Shown here: in pieces, positions 15,520-22,417 of the stretch | How the letters are laid out: each line of letters opens with the position of its first letter | How positions within the stretch are numbered: the stretch's first letter is position 1 | IMG/VR virus record: IMGVR_UViG_3300013132_000148 | Location: 1 to 32,402 of that record | Origin: a virus | Length of the DNA stretch: 32,402 nucleotides | Reading direction: 5' to 3' (one strand) | Position numbers and translations under genes: made by a program | Notes under the pieces: generated by a model | Database searches by the model: none | Told to the model about the DNA's origin: nothing | What the model saw: the letters and a program-made list of their open reading frames with translations, nothing else

Positions 15520-16109
15520 CACACCTCCAATCGCAAGCCTGTTAGCTCAACCTCTTCTCCAACAACGCCTACGGGGAACGTATTGAAGGATAATGAAATC
15601 CTTATGGTGTCACCCTCGACTGTTGGGACCATATGCGTCAGTGATGACGGGAATAAAATTAACCGCCCTTCAAATGCCTCAAACCACCAGCTCTCAGAAT
15701 TGTATTCATTATAGTTTTCTGATGGAAATTTTATTTGCTTCCACTTGTCCCTGTAAAAATAAATTCTGTCGTTCGGGTTTGTTTGGATGTAATACACACC
15801 AGATATATAAGAGTTTGGATGCGAGTGTTTATGGTGGTGTTGACCGGGGCTTGAAAAATTTGCCCACGATTGAGTGATTCGCAGACTAACGTCATGCTTA
15901 GGGCGTACGGTACTTTGGAAGTACAAATTGACGCTTTCTTCTATAAATGAGCGTAGCGCCGTCATCCCATTTAAAATCTTATTATTTGTACTTGTTGTGT
16001 TACCTAGATTAGGTCTTTGCTCTAAATTTAAAATAAATAATTTTTCTTCGTCTGTAATAGCACGATCAAAGAAACCAATTGGCGTTGGGAATAGATTGTG
16101 TACATTCAT
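15519..16109 (-). CDS. Putative 2-oxoglutarate/Fe(II)-dependent oxygenase
   Basis: Enzymes of this family use Fe(II), O2 and 2-oxoglutarate to hydroxylate a substrate. This one matches the TIGR02466/2OG-FeII_Oxy_5 pattern: MNVHNLFPTPIGFFDR at the start, QSWANF, then HKHSHPNSYISGVYYIQ with candidate metal ligands His95 and His97. LILFPSSLTHMV follows with the distal His159, then DTIRISLSFN with Arg170, which should hold 2-oxoglutarate. At 196 residues it is normal length. I chose the ATG at 16109 because it overlaps the adhesin stop by one base and has AGGA upstream; an earlier in-frame start at 16142 would intrude on the adhesin gene. The substrate is unknown; neighbouring virion proteins or the host surface are guesses. 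Confidence 0.85.
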   Translation of the reverse strand: MNVHNLFPTPIGFFDRAITDEEKLFILNLEQRPNLGNTTSTNNKILNGMTALRSFIEESVNLYFQSTVRPKHDVSLRITQSWANFSSPGQHHHKHSHPNSYISGVYYIQTNPNDRIYFYRDKWKQIKFPSENYNEYNSESWWFEAFEGRLILFPSSLTHMVPTVEGDTIRISLSFNTFPVGVVGEEVELTGLRLEV

Positions 16110-17083
16110 CACGTCCATCCTATGGTACCGTTGCCTTGCCATACATAAATACGATACCCGCCAGCTACTATTGGATACCCAGTAGCAACGCCTGTAGTTG
16201 TTGTAGGAGCGCCAAAAGCTGTTGAAAACTTAAGAGCAACAATGCCAGAAGATCCCGCACCTCCATAACCTGTTGACGTTCCCTGCCCTCCACCACCGCC
16301 ACTTCCTGTAAACGCATTAGGAGCTGCACTACCAGCAGCGCCTGCGCCACCATTGCCTCCGGCCCCAGATCCTCCAGAACCTGCCGGTCTGCCTGCCGTA
16401 CACCCACCGCCGCCACCACCAGCATAAGTAACTGAAGATCCTGTTATAGAGTTTGTTGTGCCTGTACCTCCATTGCCTCCAGCAGTGCCTGATCCAATAG
16501 AGCCAGCCGACCCTATACCACCACCGCCACCACCACCAGCCGCTGGGTTTGTATTACTACCCGTACCACCATTATTGCCTTGAGGTGGTGATCCAGAGCC
16601 AGCCGTTACTGGGTTGTTCCCGCCGCCACCACCCGACCCCCCCGATGCACCTACTCCGGCGTTTGCGCCGCCCCCACCACCGCCTGTTGATGATATTGAA
16701 TAAGAAGGTGCTGGGCTTGTAGCTGGAGCTGTTATTGATGAATTAAAACCCGGATTTCCGGTACCGCTTGCAGTTTTTTGGGCACCGGCTGCGCCCACCG
16801 TTATTGTAAAAATCTGCCCACTAGCAATACTGGTTATGTTTCCTGTGCGGTAACCACCAGCGCCGCCACCCCCGCCTACGCTTCCCGATCCACCTCCGCG
16901 CCCACCACTAGCGCCGCCAGCAAGAACTAAATATTCTACTGTAGTAGGTATTGGTCCGGGCCAAGTATCACTGTCTAGGGCGCGGAACTGTTCGTTAATT
17001 GTCCACACACCTCGCGCAACGCCGTTTGCCGGTAAATTAACAGCGCCAAAAACACCACCGTTTACACCTAATCCAACGGGCAT
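16109..17083 (-). CDS. Glycine-rich tail adhesin (324 aa)
   Basis: Residues about 45-285 consist of a VEYLVLAGGASGG start strand followed by long glycine runs (SVGGGGGAGGYRTG, STGGGGGGANAGVGASGG, AGGGGGGGIGSAGSIGSG, SGGGGGQGTSTGYGGAG). This is the glycine-rich domain of phage adhesins, which can pack as a polyglycine-II bundle with variable loops that touch the receptor. The C-terminal 45 residues (GIVALKFSTAFG, YRIYVWQGNGTIGWT) are a small strand domain commonly found at the end of such proteins. The ATG abuts the previous stop. The DNA is GC-richer than surrounding genes because of GGN codons. Placement among fibre genes supports a receptor-contact role, which is inferred. Confidence 0.85.
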   Translation of the reverse strand: MPVGLGVNGGVFGAVNLPANGVARGVWTINEQFRALDSDTWPGPIPTTVEYLVLAGGASGGRGGGSGSVGGGGGAGGYRTGNITSIASGQIFTITVGAAGAQKTASGTGNPGFNSSITAPATSPAPSYSISSTGGGGGGANAGVGASGGSGGGGGNNPVTAGSGSPPQGNNGGTGSNTNPAAGGGGGGGIGSAGSIGSGTAGGNGGTGTTNSITGSSVTYAGGGGGGCTAGRPAGSGGSGAGGNGGAGAAGSAAPNAFTGSGGGGGQGTSTGYGGAGSSGIVALKFSTAFGAPTTTTGVATGYPIVAGGYRIYVWQGNGTIGWT

Positions 17084-17446
17084 TTATGACAACTCCTCAT
17101 AAGAGCATACTGCAACTAACGCCGAGGCAGTTCCAGAAAGAACTCTCAAACTATCGTTTTCTTCTAAATATATTTGTGTCTCGGTTTTCCCTATAACAAC
17201 TAATGAAGCATTTGGGGGTATGTAAACCGCTGACGTGAGAACAAAAGAGGTTGCTGCATTTTTATATACATCAACGGTAACTGTTACGTTATTGGCGGTT
17301 GTGTTTGCTATCACTAACGTATTTATCTTTAGGCACTTACCAGAAGCTGCAGCGTTACTTACAATTGGTGAAGCTGAAGTTCCTACCGCCAAACCAGCCG
17401 TCTTTCCTGTGGCAGTCGTCAAATTAAGTAGATTCGGCGCAGCCAT
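17084..17446 (-). CDS. Small virion protein, jelly-roll-like (120 aa)
   Basis: The sequence starts MAAPNLLNLTTATGKTAGLA and continues with SNAAASGKCLKINTLVIANT, VTVTVDVYKNAA, YIPPNASLVVIGKTETQIYL and EENDSLRV. The alternation of hydrophobic strands and S/T/N turns suggests a single beta sandwich. I recall near-identical layouts (N-terminal AAPNLLN, PxxASLVVI, YLEE, final SYEE) in many aquatic phage genomes, where they are called structural or hypothetical. A role as a small decoration or tail-attached protein is inferred. The stop directly abuts the adhesin ATG, and two bases separate its own ATG from the previous gene. Confidence 0.78.
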   Translation of the reverse strand: MAAPNLLNLTTATGKTAGLAVGTSASPIVSNAAASGKCLKINTLVIANTTANNVTVTVDVYKNAATSFVLTSAVYIPPNASLVVIGKTETQIYLEENDSLRVLSGTASALVAVCSYEELS

Positions 17447-17448
17447 AG

Positions 17449-17796
17449 CTAGCCCCCAAAGATTATTGTTGTGCCATATGCGTAGTTAGTAGATCTTTCA
17501 GCGGGTAGCGTTACGAATACGTTTTTTGTACCAGCGCTAAAGTTCACAAGACTTCCTGAGTTGCTGGAAGACAGCACCGTATCCCGCGATAGGGTCGCGG
17601 GAGTACCTGAAGTATAAGTTCCGATTCCAACTTCCCAGTCAGAACCGGTGGCATCCGCGATTGTGTACGTGGTCGTATTGCCGCTACCAATGACAGCAAA
17701 CGATTGAAACCCAGTTACAACACCGCCTAGGTTTATTGTCCCTGTGCCAGTGCTGACTGTGGTTTCCTGTACACGATCTGCAACAACGAAAGCCAT
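17449..17796 (-). CDS. Small tail/fibre-associated protein (115 aa)
   Basis: The protein contains MAFVVADRVQETTVSTGTG, NLGGVVTGFQSFAVIG, YTIADATGSDWEVGIGTY, LSRDTVLSSSNSGSLVNF and SAGTKNVFVTLPAER. This DRVxETT, GFQSFA, WEVGIGTY, SSNxGSLVNFSAGT series is a module I recall as a free-standing protein or a fibre domain in many phages of Gram-negative bacteria. It is predicted to be all-beta. Its ATG shares one base with the stop of the 190-aa gene. Function beyond being a virion or fibre component is not known to me. Confidence 0.8.
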   Translation of the reverse strand: MAFVVADRVQETTVSTGTGTINLGGVVTGFQSFAVIGSGNTTTYTIADATGSDWEVGIGTYTSGTPATLSRDTVLSSSNSGSLVNFSAGTKNVFVTLPAERSTNYAYGTTIIFGG

Positions 17797-18368
17797 TATG
17801 CAGTCAAGCTGAACTGATACGTTACTTGCAACGTGTCGCCGTTAGCTACCGTTCTTGAGGTCGCAAAGTCTCCGGCAGAAAATAAAATGTTAGGGGCTGC
17901 TGTTCCTGAAGCCACGGAACATAACATCGCCCCAGTTACCGTGTTAGACTGTAGAATACTAAACGAGGCTTTAGATGAGCTATTTGTTACCACAGAGGGT
18001 GTAGCCGTTGTTGCAGCGGTGTTAGGTACAAACGCAGGGCGGTTTCCACTATAGGCAGTGCTCGCAGCAAACTCTGCCCAGCCCGCATGACTTGATAAGG
18101 TATCTCCGGGTACAACTGTACCAGCACCTTTTAACCCAACATACCAAGTGGTGTATCGAGTAGTTGTTCCATCCAATCCAACTCCACACATATTTTGTAA
18201 GCCCGTACTTACAACGGTATTCTTTGCCGTATCCGTCCATTTAAGGTTGCCGTCTTTGTCATAGCACTCAAAGAAATACTCACCCATTGCTATAAGCTGC
18301 TCATCTGAACCGGGGCGGGTAATTATTTCACTGGTGAATGAATCACTTACTTTGCTGTTTTCCATCAT
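17796..18368 (-). CDS. Phage virion protein (190 aa), capsid- or tail-associated
   Basis: An N-terminal helical or extended segment (residues 1-60, LIAMGEYFFECYDKDGNLKW) leads into KNTVVSTGLQNMCGVGL and TTWYVGLKGAGT. These are followed by DTLSSHAGWAEFAAS, NRPAFVPN, SSKASFSIL and GDTLQVTYQFSL. The series TWYVGL, SSHAGW, RPAF, KASFSI and GDTLxVTY marks a widespread phage protein that I remember as uncharacterised structural. The fold looks all-beta. The start is ATGATG at 18368 after AGGAGTTT, and either ATG would work. A 13-base gap precedes it, one of the larger gaps in this block. Confidence 0.8.
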   Translation of the reverse strand: MMENSKVSDSFTSEIITRPGSDEQLIAMGEYFFECYDKDGNLKWTDTAKNTVVSTGLQNMCGVGLDGTTTRYTTWYVGLKGAGTVVPGDTLSSHAGWAEFAASTAYSGNRPAFVPNTAATTATPSVVTNSSSKASFSILQSNTVTGAMLCSVASGTAAPNILFSAGDFATSRTVANGDTLQVTYQFSLTA

Positions 18369-18381
18369 AAACTCCTAGTAA

Positions 18382-18795
18382 TTAATTGGAAGATCTTATC
18401 AATGCAGTAGTAGCGGAAGCTACAGGCATCGTGATTGTAAAATTGGCAGAACTTTTATCAGAGCCAAAGTCTAACACCGCTATTGACCTATTTGCTTTAC
18501 TTGCATTGTAGATCAACGCACAACGCGCAGTAACTGCCGCGTTAAATACAACGTTAGCAAAATTAACAAACGCTGTAAATCCTGAAGAACTTATTGAAAT
18601 ACCTGACATCTGCACCCCACCGGGGGAGTACCCAGTACCTGATACTTCGTTAGCTGAAGAATATGTTGTAGTTGCCTCGTTAAGATTTGCAGCGGCGGTA
18701 AAAAGCGCAATATAAATATTGTCAGTTGTCAAGTCATGAATACCTTGATACAACTCTTGTTTAAAGCTTGTGGTTTGAGTCTGAAGAATACTCAC
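18382..18795 (-). CDS. Small virion protein with beta-sandwich pattern (137 aa)
   Basis: The protein has a short helical start (SFKQELYQGIHDL) and then DNIYIALFTAAANLNE, YSSANEVSGTGYSPGGVQMS, FVNFANVVFNAA and ARCALIYNASKANRSIAVLD. The IYIALFTA, NEVSGTGY and ALIYN landmarks recur in a family of small phage structural proteins that I remember as hypothetical. The start is GTG, not ATG. It forms a GTGA overlap with the stop of the 216-aa adaptor gene, indicating coupled translation. Location directly after the adaptor suggests a tail or fibre-base component, which is inference. Confidence 0.78.
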   Translation of the reverse strand: MSILQTQTTSFKQELYQGIHDLTTDNIYIALFTAAANLNEATTTYSSANEVSGTGYSPGGVQMSGISISSSGFTAFVNFANVVFNAAVTARCALIYNASKANRSIAVLDFGSDKSSANFTITMPVASATTALIRSSN

Positions 18796-19442
18796 GACAC
18801 TGGCATCCTATACTGCCCATCCCTGTACGCGTCCATGCGCTGCTTACCATCGCCAAGCTGTTTCAGTAGCGTTATGGCTTGCAGATAAAGTTTTTGGTAA
18901 TTTACCACGTCTGCTTCTTCGCCCTTCATAAAACGAATAGCTTCAATCAAAGCACCATTGAGCAGCGCGGAGTCAAAATTCTCACCCAACCAAGTAGTGC
19001 CCGCAGTCACAATTGATTCTGGGTAATAATAGTAGTGCATTTCCATGCCATACCCTAAATTTGGCGTTGGGCCTAATATAAACACTAATTGGTCAACGTT
19101 GTTAGTGGTAGGGCCAAAAATAGCGTAATGTTTTGGGAGTCCTGTATCTGTAGGTCCGGGGTAAGCTTCCCTGATAAAGTTAACGTCTTTGTTGATCAGG
19201 TACAAATACTCCCCATTTGGCTTAATTACGGCCAAAGAATACATAGACAAAAAATCATCCGGGCACTGTAAATACTTATTATTTGCGGATAGCGATCCAG
19301 CAACGTTTTTCCGTAAGTTGGCTAACTGAACAGTGTTGTAGATCTTTTGCTCAGCTTGCTGAGTAAACATGTCCAAAGCATTCTCTGTGAATTCATTCTC
19401 ACAGATGTCTTTGATGTTTTGCTTTAACTCAGCGTAATTCAT
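18792..19442 (-). CDS. Head-to-tail adaptor, SU10-like (216 aa)
   Basis: Residues 1-60 are a helical region with MNYAELKQNIKDICENEFTE, then ALDMFTQQAEQKIYNTVQLA, the usual start of phage adaptor proteins that dock under the portal. A strand segment follows (YLQCPDDFLSMYSLAVIK, LYLINKDVNFIREAYP, KHYAIFG), then LVFILGPTP and MEMHYYYYPESI. Residues about 155-205 return to helix (LLNGALIEAIRFMKGEEADV and YQKLYLQAITLLKQ). This helix, beta, helix order suits a ring subunit beneath the portal. It comes after the larger 309-aa adaptor in the transcript, so the phage may stack two related rings or use one as a tail-tube-like protein. Confidence 0.8.
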   Translation of the reverse strand: MNYAELKQNIKDICENEFTENALDMFTQQAEQKIYNTVQLANLRKNVAGSLSANNKYLQCPDDFLSMYSLAVIKPNGEYLYLINKDVNFIREAYPGPTDTGLPKHYAIFGPTTNNVDQLVFILGPTPNLGYGMEMHYYYYPESIVTAGTTWLGENFDSALLNGALIEAIRFMKGEEADVVNYQKLYLQAITLLKQLGDGKQRMDAYRDGQYRMPVS

Positions 19443-19444
19443 AG

Positions 19445-19636
19445 TTATGCCATTGGCCCACGCGCCATTTTACCCTTAGTTTGTGCCTTACCGCCACGAA
19501 CGACAATACCCGAAGTTTTAACGGGAGGGTAGTCACGACTACGATAATTACCCACGGAAATGACTAAATCATCTAAAGATTTAACTGCTGACTCTTCCCC
19601 GACCACAGGTACAGGGACTGATTTAATTTTGCTCAT
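19445..19636 (-). CDS. Tiny basic phage protein with RGGKAQTKGK tail (63 aa)
   Basis: The C-terminal segment VVRGGKAQTKGKMARGPMA is Gly/Lys/Arg-rich, while the first 40 residues (VPVPVVGEESAVKSLDDLVI) are neutral or acidic. The ATG at 19636 lies six bases after GGGAG and one base after the stop of the 56-aa gene. A longer frame begins with GTG at 19648, but the SD position favours the ATG. The G-x-A-x-TKGK tail resembles the Lys/Gly tails of the small basic proteins at 21129-22417, so all may bind DNA or the portal/connector surface. I recognise no domain. Confidence 0.72.
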   Translation of the reverse strand: MSKIKSVPVPVVGEESAVKSLDDLVISVGNYRSRDYPPVKTSGIVVRGGKAQTKGKMARGPMA

Positions 19637-19637
19637 G

Positions 19638-19808
19638 TTATCTCCCACGAGAAGTTCCGCGCTGGTTAGCGGCTCGGGCTAAGTTACGCCCCATGGCTTT
19701 CATATTTGCACTGGTAGGGCCACCTTTAGCTAACTTCTTTACATTAGCATCGGGGTGAGCGTTTTTACCTTTTTTCATGTGCGCCGTAAGTGCTTCTTTC
19801 GTATCCAT
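19638..19808 (-). CDS. Tiny basic phage protein (56 aa)
   Basis: Reading from an ATG at 19808 gives MDTKEALTAHMKKGKNAHPD, then ANVKKLAKGGPTSANMKAMG and RNLARAANQRGTSRGR before TAA at 19638. The start follows AAGGAGTTGTT, a strong ribosome-binding site, and the stop is one base from the next ATG. This fills what would otherwise be a gap of about 180 bases in a tightly packed operon. The protein is strongly basic (K, R, H), without acidic clusters after the first five residues. It resembles small connector-region proteins of aquatic phages that I recall only as hypothetical. DNA or nucleocapsid contact is a guess from charge. Confidence 0.75.
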   Translation of the reverse strand: MDTKEALTAHMKKGKNAHPDANVKKLAKGGPTSANMKAMGRNLARAANQRGTSRGR

Positions 19809-19819
19809 AACAACTCCTT

Positions 19820-20203
19820 TTAAGATACCGTAACTGTACCAATACTTGCAGTAGCGACCAAGTAATTAGGCGTAATCCCCGCATCATAAGCACTTGCCCC
19901 GCCTACAGGGTTCCACCCCCACTGTATATCTCTCGACCCGCCGGTAAGATTACCCGCTGCGTTTACCCCCGCAGTCACATAAGTAGTGTCTCGTCGAGGG
20001 TTACGTAACGCTTGAGGGTCATCCACAGGATACATACCAAGCTGCAATTGCGGCTGATCGGGGTCCCAACATTCTTCACATACTAAAATGTTATACCGCT
20101 TTGTCTTAATAATTTCTTCTTTGAGACTACGAAGACGGAACTGAAACCCGCAGCGATCACACATGGCAATCGCCCATTTGCCTGAAGCAAACCGATTACC
20201 CAC
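19820..20203 (-). CDS. Zinc-ribbon protein of the connector region (127 aa)
   Basis: Two CxxC knuckles, Cys15-Cys18 (MCDRCGF) and Cys42-Cys45 (VCEECWDPDQ), are separated by a basic strand region (FRLRSLKEEIIKTKRY). This is the arrangement of a zinc ribbon. After PQALRNPRRDTTY the C-terminal 60 residues are G/A/N-rich (VNAAGNLTGGSRDIQWGWNP), probably extended or beta. It starts with GTG at 20203, which shares a base with the adaptor stop (TAGTG) and has GAGGT upstream. Proteins with this N-terminus followed by a W-G-W-N-P tail occur next to adaptor genes in aquatic phages as I recall. Whether it binds DNA or is a structural zinc site in the tail is open. Confidence 0.8.
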   Translation of the reverse strand: MGNRFASGKWAIAMCDRCGFQFRLRSLKEEIIKTKRYNILVCEECWDPDQPQLQLGMYPVDDPQALRNPRRDTTYVTAGVNAAGNLTGGSRDIQWGWNPVGGASAYDAGITPNYLVATASIGTVTVS

Positions 20204-21132
20204 TACATACCTCGACCAATAAACTGACGGCGCGGAACAAACCGAACCGCTGCTTTTTCTCTATCTTCCCCAGCAGCAAGGTCAAATTGCTCATCGTATG
20301 CAGCCTTTAGCATTGGCAATCTTTCAGCCAATTCCGGCACTTTCATAGCGATGTAGTACGCCAGCCCGGATACCACGCACGGGAGGAACCTAAAATTCAT
20401 GTCCGCAGTTTGAATACCCGCCCCAGCGTCTTGTACACGCCGTAACCGCCAGTAAACAAATTGATAAGTTTGTGAATTATCCGGTGTCAGCCAGACGGTA
20501 ATGGCGGGTAAATTGGGGTTGTAGATTGTCGCTCCAGTGGTATGGCTTGCGGCAGTCGTACCGTTTTGCCCTCGTACCACACCCCCAAGGGTATTACCAC
20601 TCAACCACTGGTAAAGAATGTCTTCATTGTCAATACGGACAAACCCAGCGTAGGGTAAGTTAGCAGTGCTTGTGAGCGTAATGGTTGTGGTTGAGGCATT
20701 AATCGTGCCGTTCAAAGTTGCCCCTGTTGGGGAAACCACACCAGAAAGCCGCTGAATCCACACTTGGATAGGCCGTCCGGGAGCCAATTTATTAGGAATC
20801 GTAGCGTAAGTTGATACGCTGATCCGCGTGATATTTAAATCAGCCTGAGTCGAAGCAGTATTTCCGCCCGTGCGTATCACGTGCTCAAGCAGGTCAATCG
20901 TATCTAGTGGAAGTGCATAGGTGTTAATACCCGGAGTCAAGGTAATCGCACCTTGCTCAATCGTCCACATATTGATGCCACGGTTTTGCCACTCGATGGT
21001 CATCAGATTCATAGAGCGCCGTGCGGTACGTAAATCGTACCCAGACCGCATTTCGCGGCCAGCACGTTCCCAAGCTTCTTCGGCTATTTCCGTGAAGTCA
21101 AGGGTGAAATCTGTGGTGCCACTAGTGGTCAT
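20203..21132 (-). CDS. Head-to-tail adaptor, P22 gp4 / SU10-type (309 aa)
   Basis: The N-terminal helices TEIAEEAWERAGREMRSGYD and TARRSMNLMTIEWQNRGINM match the opening of adaptor proteins that bind the lower face of the portal ring. A beta region follows (ITLTPGINTYALPLDTIDLL, with RPIQVWIQRL). A central insert of about 70 residues (ASTTTITLTSTANLPYAGFV, RIDNEDILYQWLSG) looks like an added Ig-like domain. The C-terminal helices are CVVSGLAYYIAMKVPELAER and LKAAYDEQFDLAAGEDREKA, and the protein ends RRQFIGRGM. P22 gp4 is much shorter (166 aa), so this is an expanded version. ATGA coupling joins it to the 82-aa basic gene. Confidence 0.83.
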   Translation of the reverse strand: MTTSGTTDFTLDFTEIAEEAWERAGREMRSGYDLRTARRSMNLMTIEWQNRGINMWTIEQGAITLTPGINTYALPLDTIDLLEHVIRTGGNTASTQADLNITRISVSTYATIPNKLAPGRPIQVWIQRLSGVVSPTGATLNGTINASTTTITLTSTANLPYAGFVRIDNEDILYQWLSGNTLGGVVRGQNGTTAASHTTGATIYNPNLPAITVWLTPDNSQTYQFVYWRLRRVQDAGAGIQTADMNFRFLPCVVSGLAYYIAMKVPELAERLPMLKAAYDEQFDLAAGEDREKAAVRFVPRRQFIGRGM

Positions 21133-21377
21133 TTACGCGCCATTCGCATGTTATCAATCAGGTTTGGATAAGGTCTACCGGCAGATTTTGCCGCCGCTTT
21201 AGCGGCTGATTTTTTAGCAGGGCTGAGCTTTTTATGTTTCTTTGCAGGATTAGGTTTATCCCAAACTTCCCCACCCTCCGCATACTCAGTAAAGTCAGTA
21301 TCATCCCGACGTTTCTTGAGTTTAGGTTTAGGCATTTTAGAGGGCATGATTGCCCCCATCCCGCGTGACGACATCAT
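21129..21377 (-). CDS. Small Lys/Ala-rich basic protein (82 aa)
   Basis: From the ATGATG at 21377 the protein reads MMSSRGMGAIMPSKMPKPKL, then a short acidic patch (DDTDFTEYAEGGEVWD) and a histone-like tail (KPNPAKKHKKLSPAKKSAAK, then AAAKSAGRPYPN). The frame extends 24 codons upstream to 21449, but that would lie inside the previous gene; the chosen ATG is one base past its stop. The AEGG element recurs in its neighbour as AAGG. The Ala/Lys/Pro tail resembles H1-type DNA-binding tails, so packaging-related DNA binding is possible. No named domain is recognised. Confidence 0.72.
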   Translation of the reverse strand: MMSSRGMGAIMPSKMPKPKLKKRRDDTDFTEYAEGGEVWDKPNPAKKHKKLSPAKKSAAKAAAKSAGRPYPNLIDNMRMARK

Positions 21378-21378
21378 C

Positions 21379-21744
21379 TCAGCACGCCTTACCGCCGCCG
21401 TACATCTTAACTTCTTTAGCTTTGGTTTTGCCTTTTTTAGCAATACCATCGGCAGCTTTGTGCCCTGCGGCTAATCCACCAGCAGCATATTTCTTAACTT
21501 TGCCACCTTTCTTCATAGCACCCATTTCGGCTGCTTCATGTTTAACCATGGACTTGGGGGCACCCTTCTTTTTCATGAAGGACAGCTCTTTTTTCATCAT
21601 GCCTTTAGATTCTTTCACTTGACCACCTTCCTTCTTTGTAAATTCTTTACCAACAGATTGAGGGACTCCAGCCTTCTTAGCAAACTTAGGGTTATGCGCT
21701 ACCGCTTGCATAAACCTTTCTTGTTTGTCACTTACGGTAGGCAT
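21379..21744 (-). CDS. Small basic protein with RADGIA-like motif (121 aa)
   Basis: The N-terminus (MPTVSDKQERFMQAVAHNPK, then FAKKAGVPQSVGKEF) is a recurring phage motif in which F-M-x-A and a short K-K-x-G-V-P-Q-S-V-G-x-E-F follow each other. The rest is Lys/Gly/Met-rich, with KKGGKVKKYAAGGLAAGHKA and then ADGIAKKGKTKAKEVKMYGG. The segment ADGIAKKGKTKAK matches the C-termini of the two genes upstream in the transcript. The ATG overlaps their stop by one base. Charge and repeats suggest a nucleic-acid or capsid-interior binding role. No enzyme motif is present. Confidence 0.75.
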   Translation of the reverse strand: MPTVSDKQERFMQAVAHNPKFAKKAGVPQSVGKEFTKKEGGQVKESKGMMKKELSFMKKKGAPKSMVKHEAAEMGAMKKGGKVKKYAAGGLAAGHKAADGIAKKGKTKAKEVKMYGGGKAC

Positions 21745-21995
21745 TAAATCATTTTCCCGCGAGTTTTACCTTTTTTGGCAATACCATCAGCACGTTTGGA
21801 AGCTGAGCCGACAGAACCCCCGCGTTTAGCAGTAAAAACTTCTTCGCTCATCGTATCCATAATGCCCATATCTGCCGTCTTGGGTCTGGGTTTGGGCTTA
21901 GGCTTGGGTTTGGGTTTTTTGGGTTTGTTCAGATCCGGCTCATACTTGGATGAGTCCATATCTGGAGGGCTTGGTACATTATTTACTATCGCCAT
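21744..21995 (-). CDS. Small Pro/Lys-repeat protein with RADGIA-KGKTRGK tail (83 aa)
   Basis: After MAIVNNVPSPPDMDSSKY the protein has a Lys-Pro dipeptide run (KPKKPKPKPKPKPRPK, about residues 24-40). A spacer follows (ADMGIMDTMSEEVFTAKRGG), and then the tail SASKRADGIAKKGKTRGKMI. The tail is nearly the same as that of the 136-aa neighbour (SVSKRADGIARKGKTRGKFV), pointing to duplication or a shared docking signal. The KP run is an extended polyproline-type rod. The start at 21995 follows CGAGGTTTATC. Confidence 0.75.
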   Translation of the reverse strand: MAIVNNVPSPPDMDSSKYEPDLNKPKKPKPKPKPKPRPKTADMGIMDTMSEEVFTAKRGGSVGSASKRADGIAKKGKTRGKMI

Positions 21996-22006
21996 GATAA
22001 ACCTCG

Positions 22007-22417
22007 TTATACAAATTTACCGCGAGTTTTGCCTTTTCTGGCAATACCATCAGCACGTTTAGAAACTGAACCTACTTTACCGCCTTTTTTCTTACCTTCG
22101 GGCTCGTCTAAAGAATCAAGCCCAATAGCTTTGCGCCCTAATTTTTTGGCTTCTTCGTAACCGCGCCCCTCACGAGTTTCTTTAGAAAACCGTGGATTGG
22201 TTTTATCCGTAAGCCCGGAGTTGTACAGTGCCTGATCAGCGGCTTTACCCGCAGCGGCACCCCCTAAGATTGCAACACGCGCAGGATATGACAGTGCTTT
22301 TTCAGCCATAGTCAATTTGCGGTCTTTACCTTTATTAAATTTTTCGTACTCGGATTCTTTTTCTTTGGTGGTTTCTCCACCCTCACCAAATTTAACTCGC
22401 TTTTTCATTTCCATCAT
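22007..22417 (-). CDS. Small basic protein with RADGIA-KGKTRGK tail (136 aa)
   Basis: The first 35 residues are charged (MEMKKRVKFGEGGETTKEKE, then SEYEKFNKGKDRKLT). Residues about 36-66 form a helix with an Ala/Gly-rich face (ALSYPARVAILGGAAAGKAA). The C-terminal third holds GRGYEEAKKLGRKAIGLDSL, then KKKGGKVGSVSKRADGIARK and GKTRGKFV. It starts by ATGA overlap with the membrane/coiled-coil gene. Its last 20 residues repeat in the next gene and, more loosely, in the one after. A short helix that might insert into membrane or pack in the capsid is seen, but I cannot assign a function. Confidence 0.75.
   Translation of the reverse strand: MMEMKKRVKFGEGGETTKEKESEYEKFNKGKDRKLTMAEKALSYPARVAILGGAAAGKAADQALYNSGLTDKTNPRFSKETREGRGYEEAKKLGRKAIGLDSLDEPEGKKKGGKVGSVSKRADGIARKGKTRGKFV

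Noticed and set aside
16109-16142. Earlier start for the oxygenase at 16142
   Set aside because: It would overlap the glycine-rich adhesin by 34 bases and add residues (MARQRYHRMDV) that do not belong to the family's N-terminus; the ATG at 16109 has better spacing and coupling.
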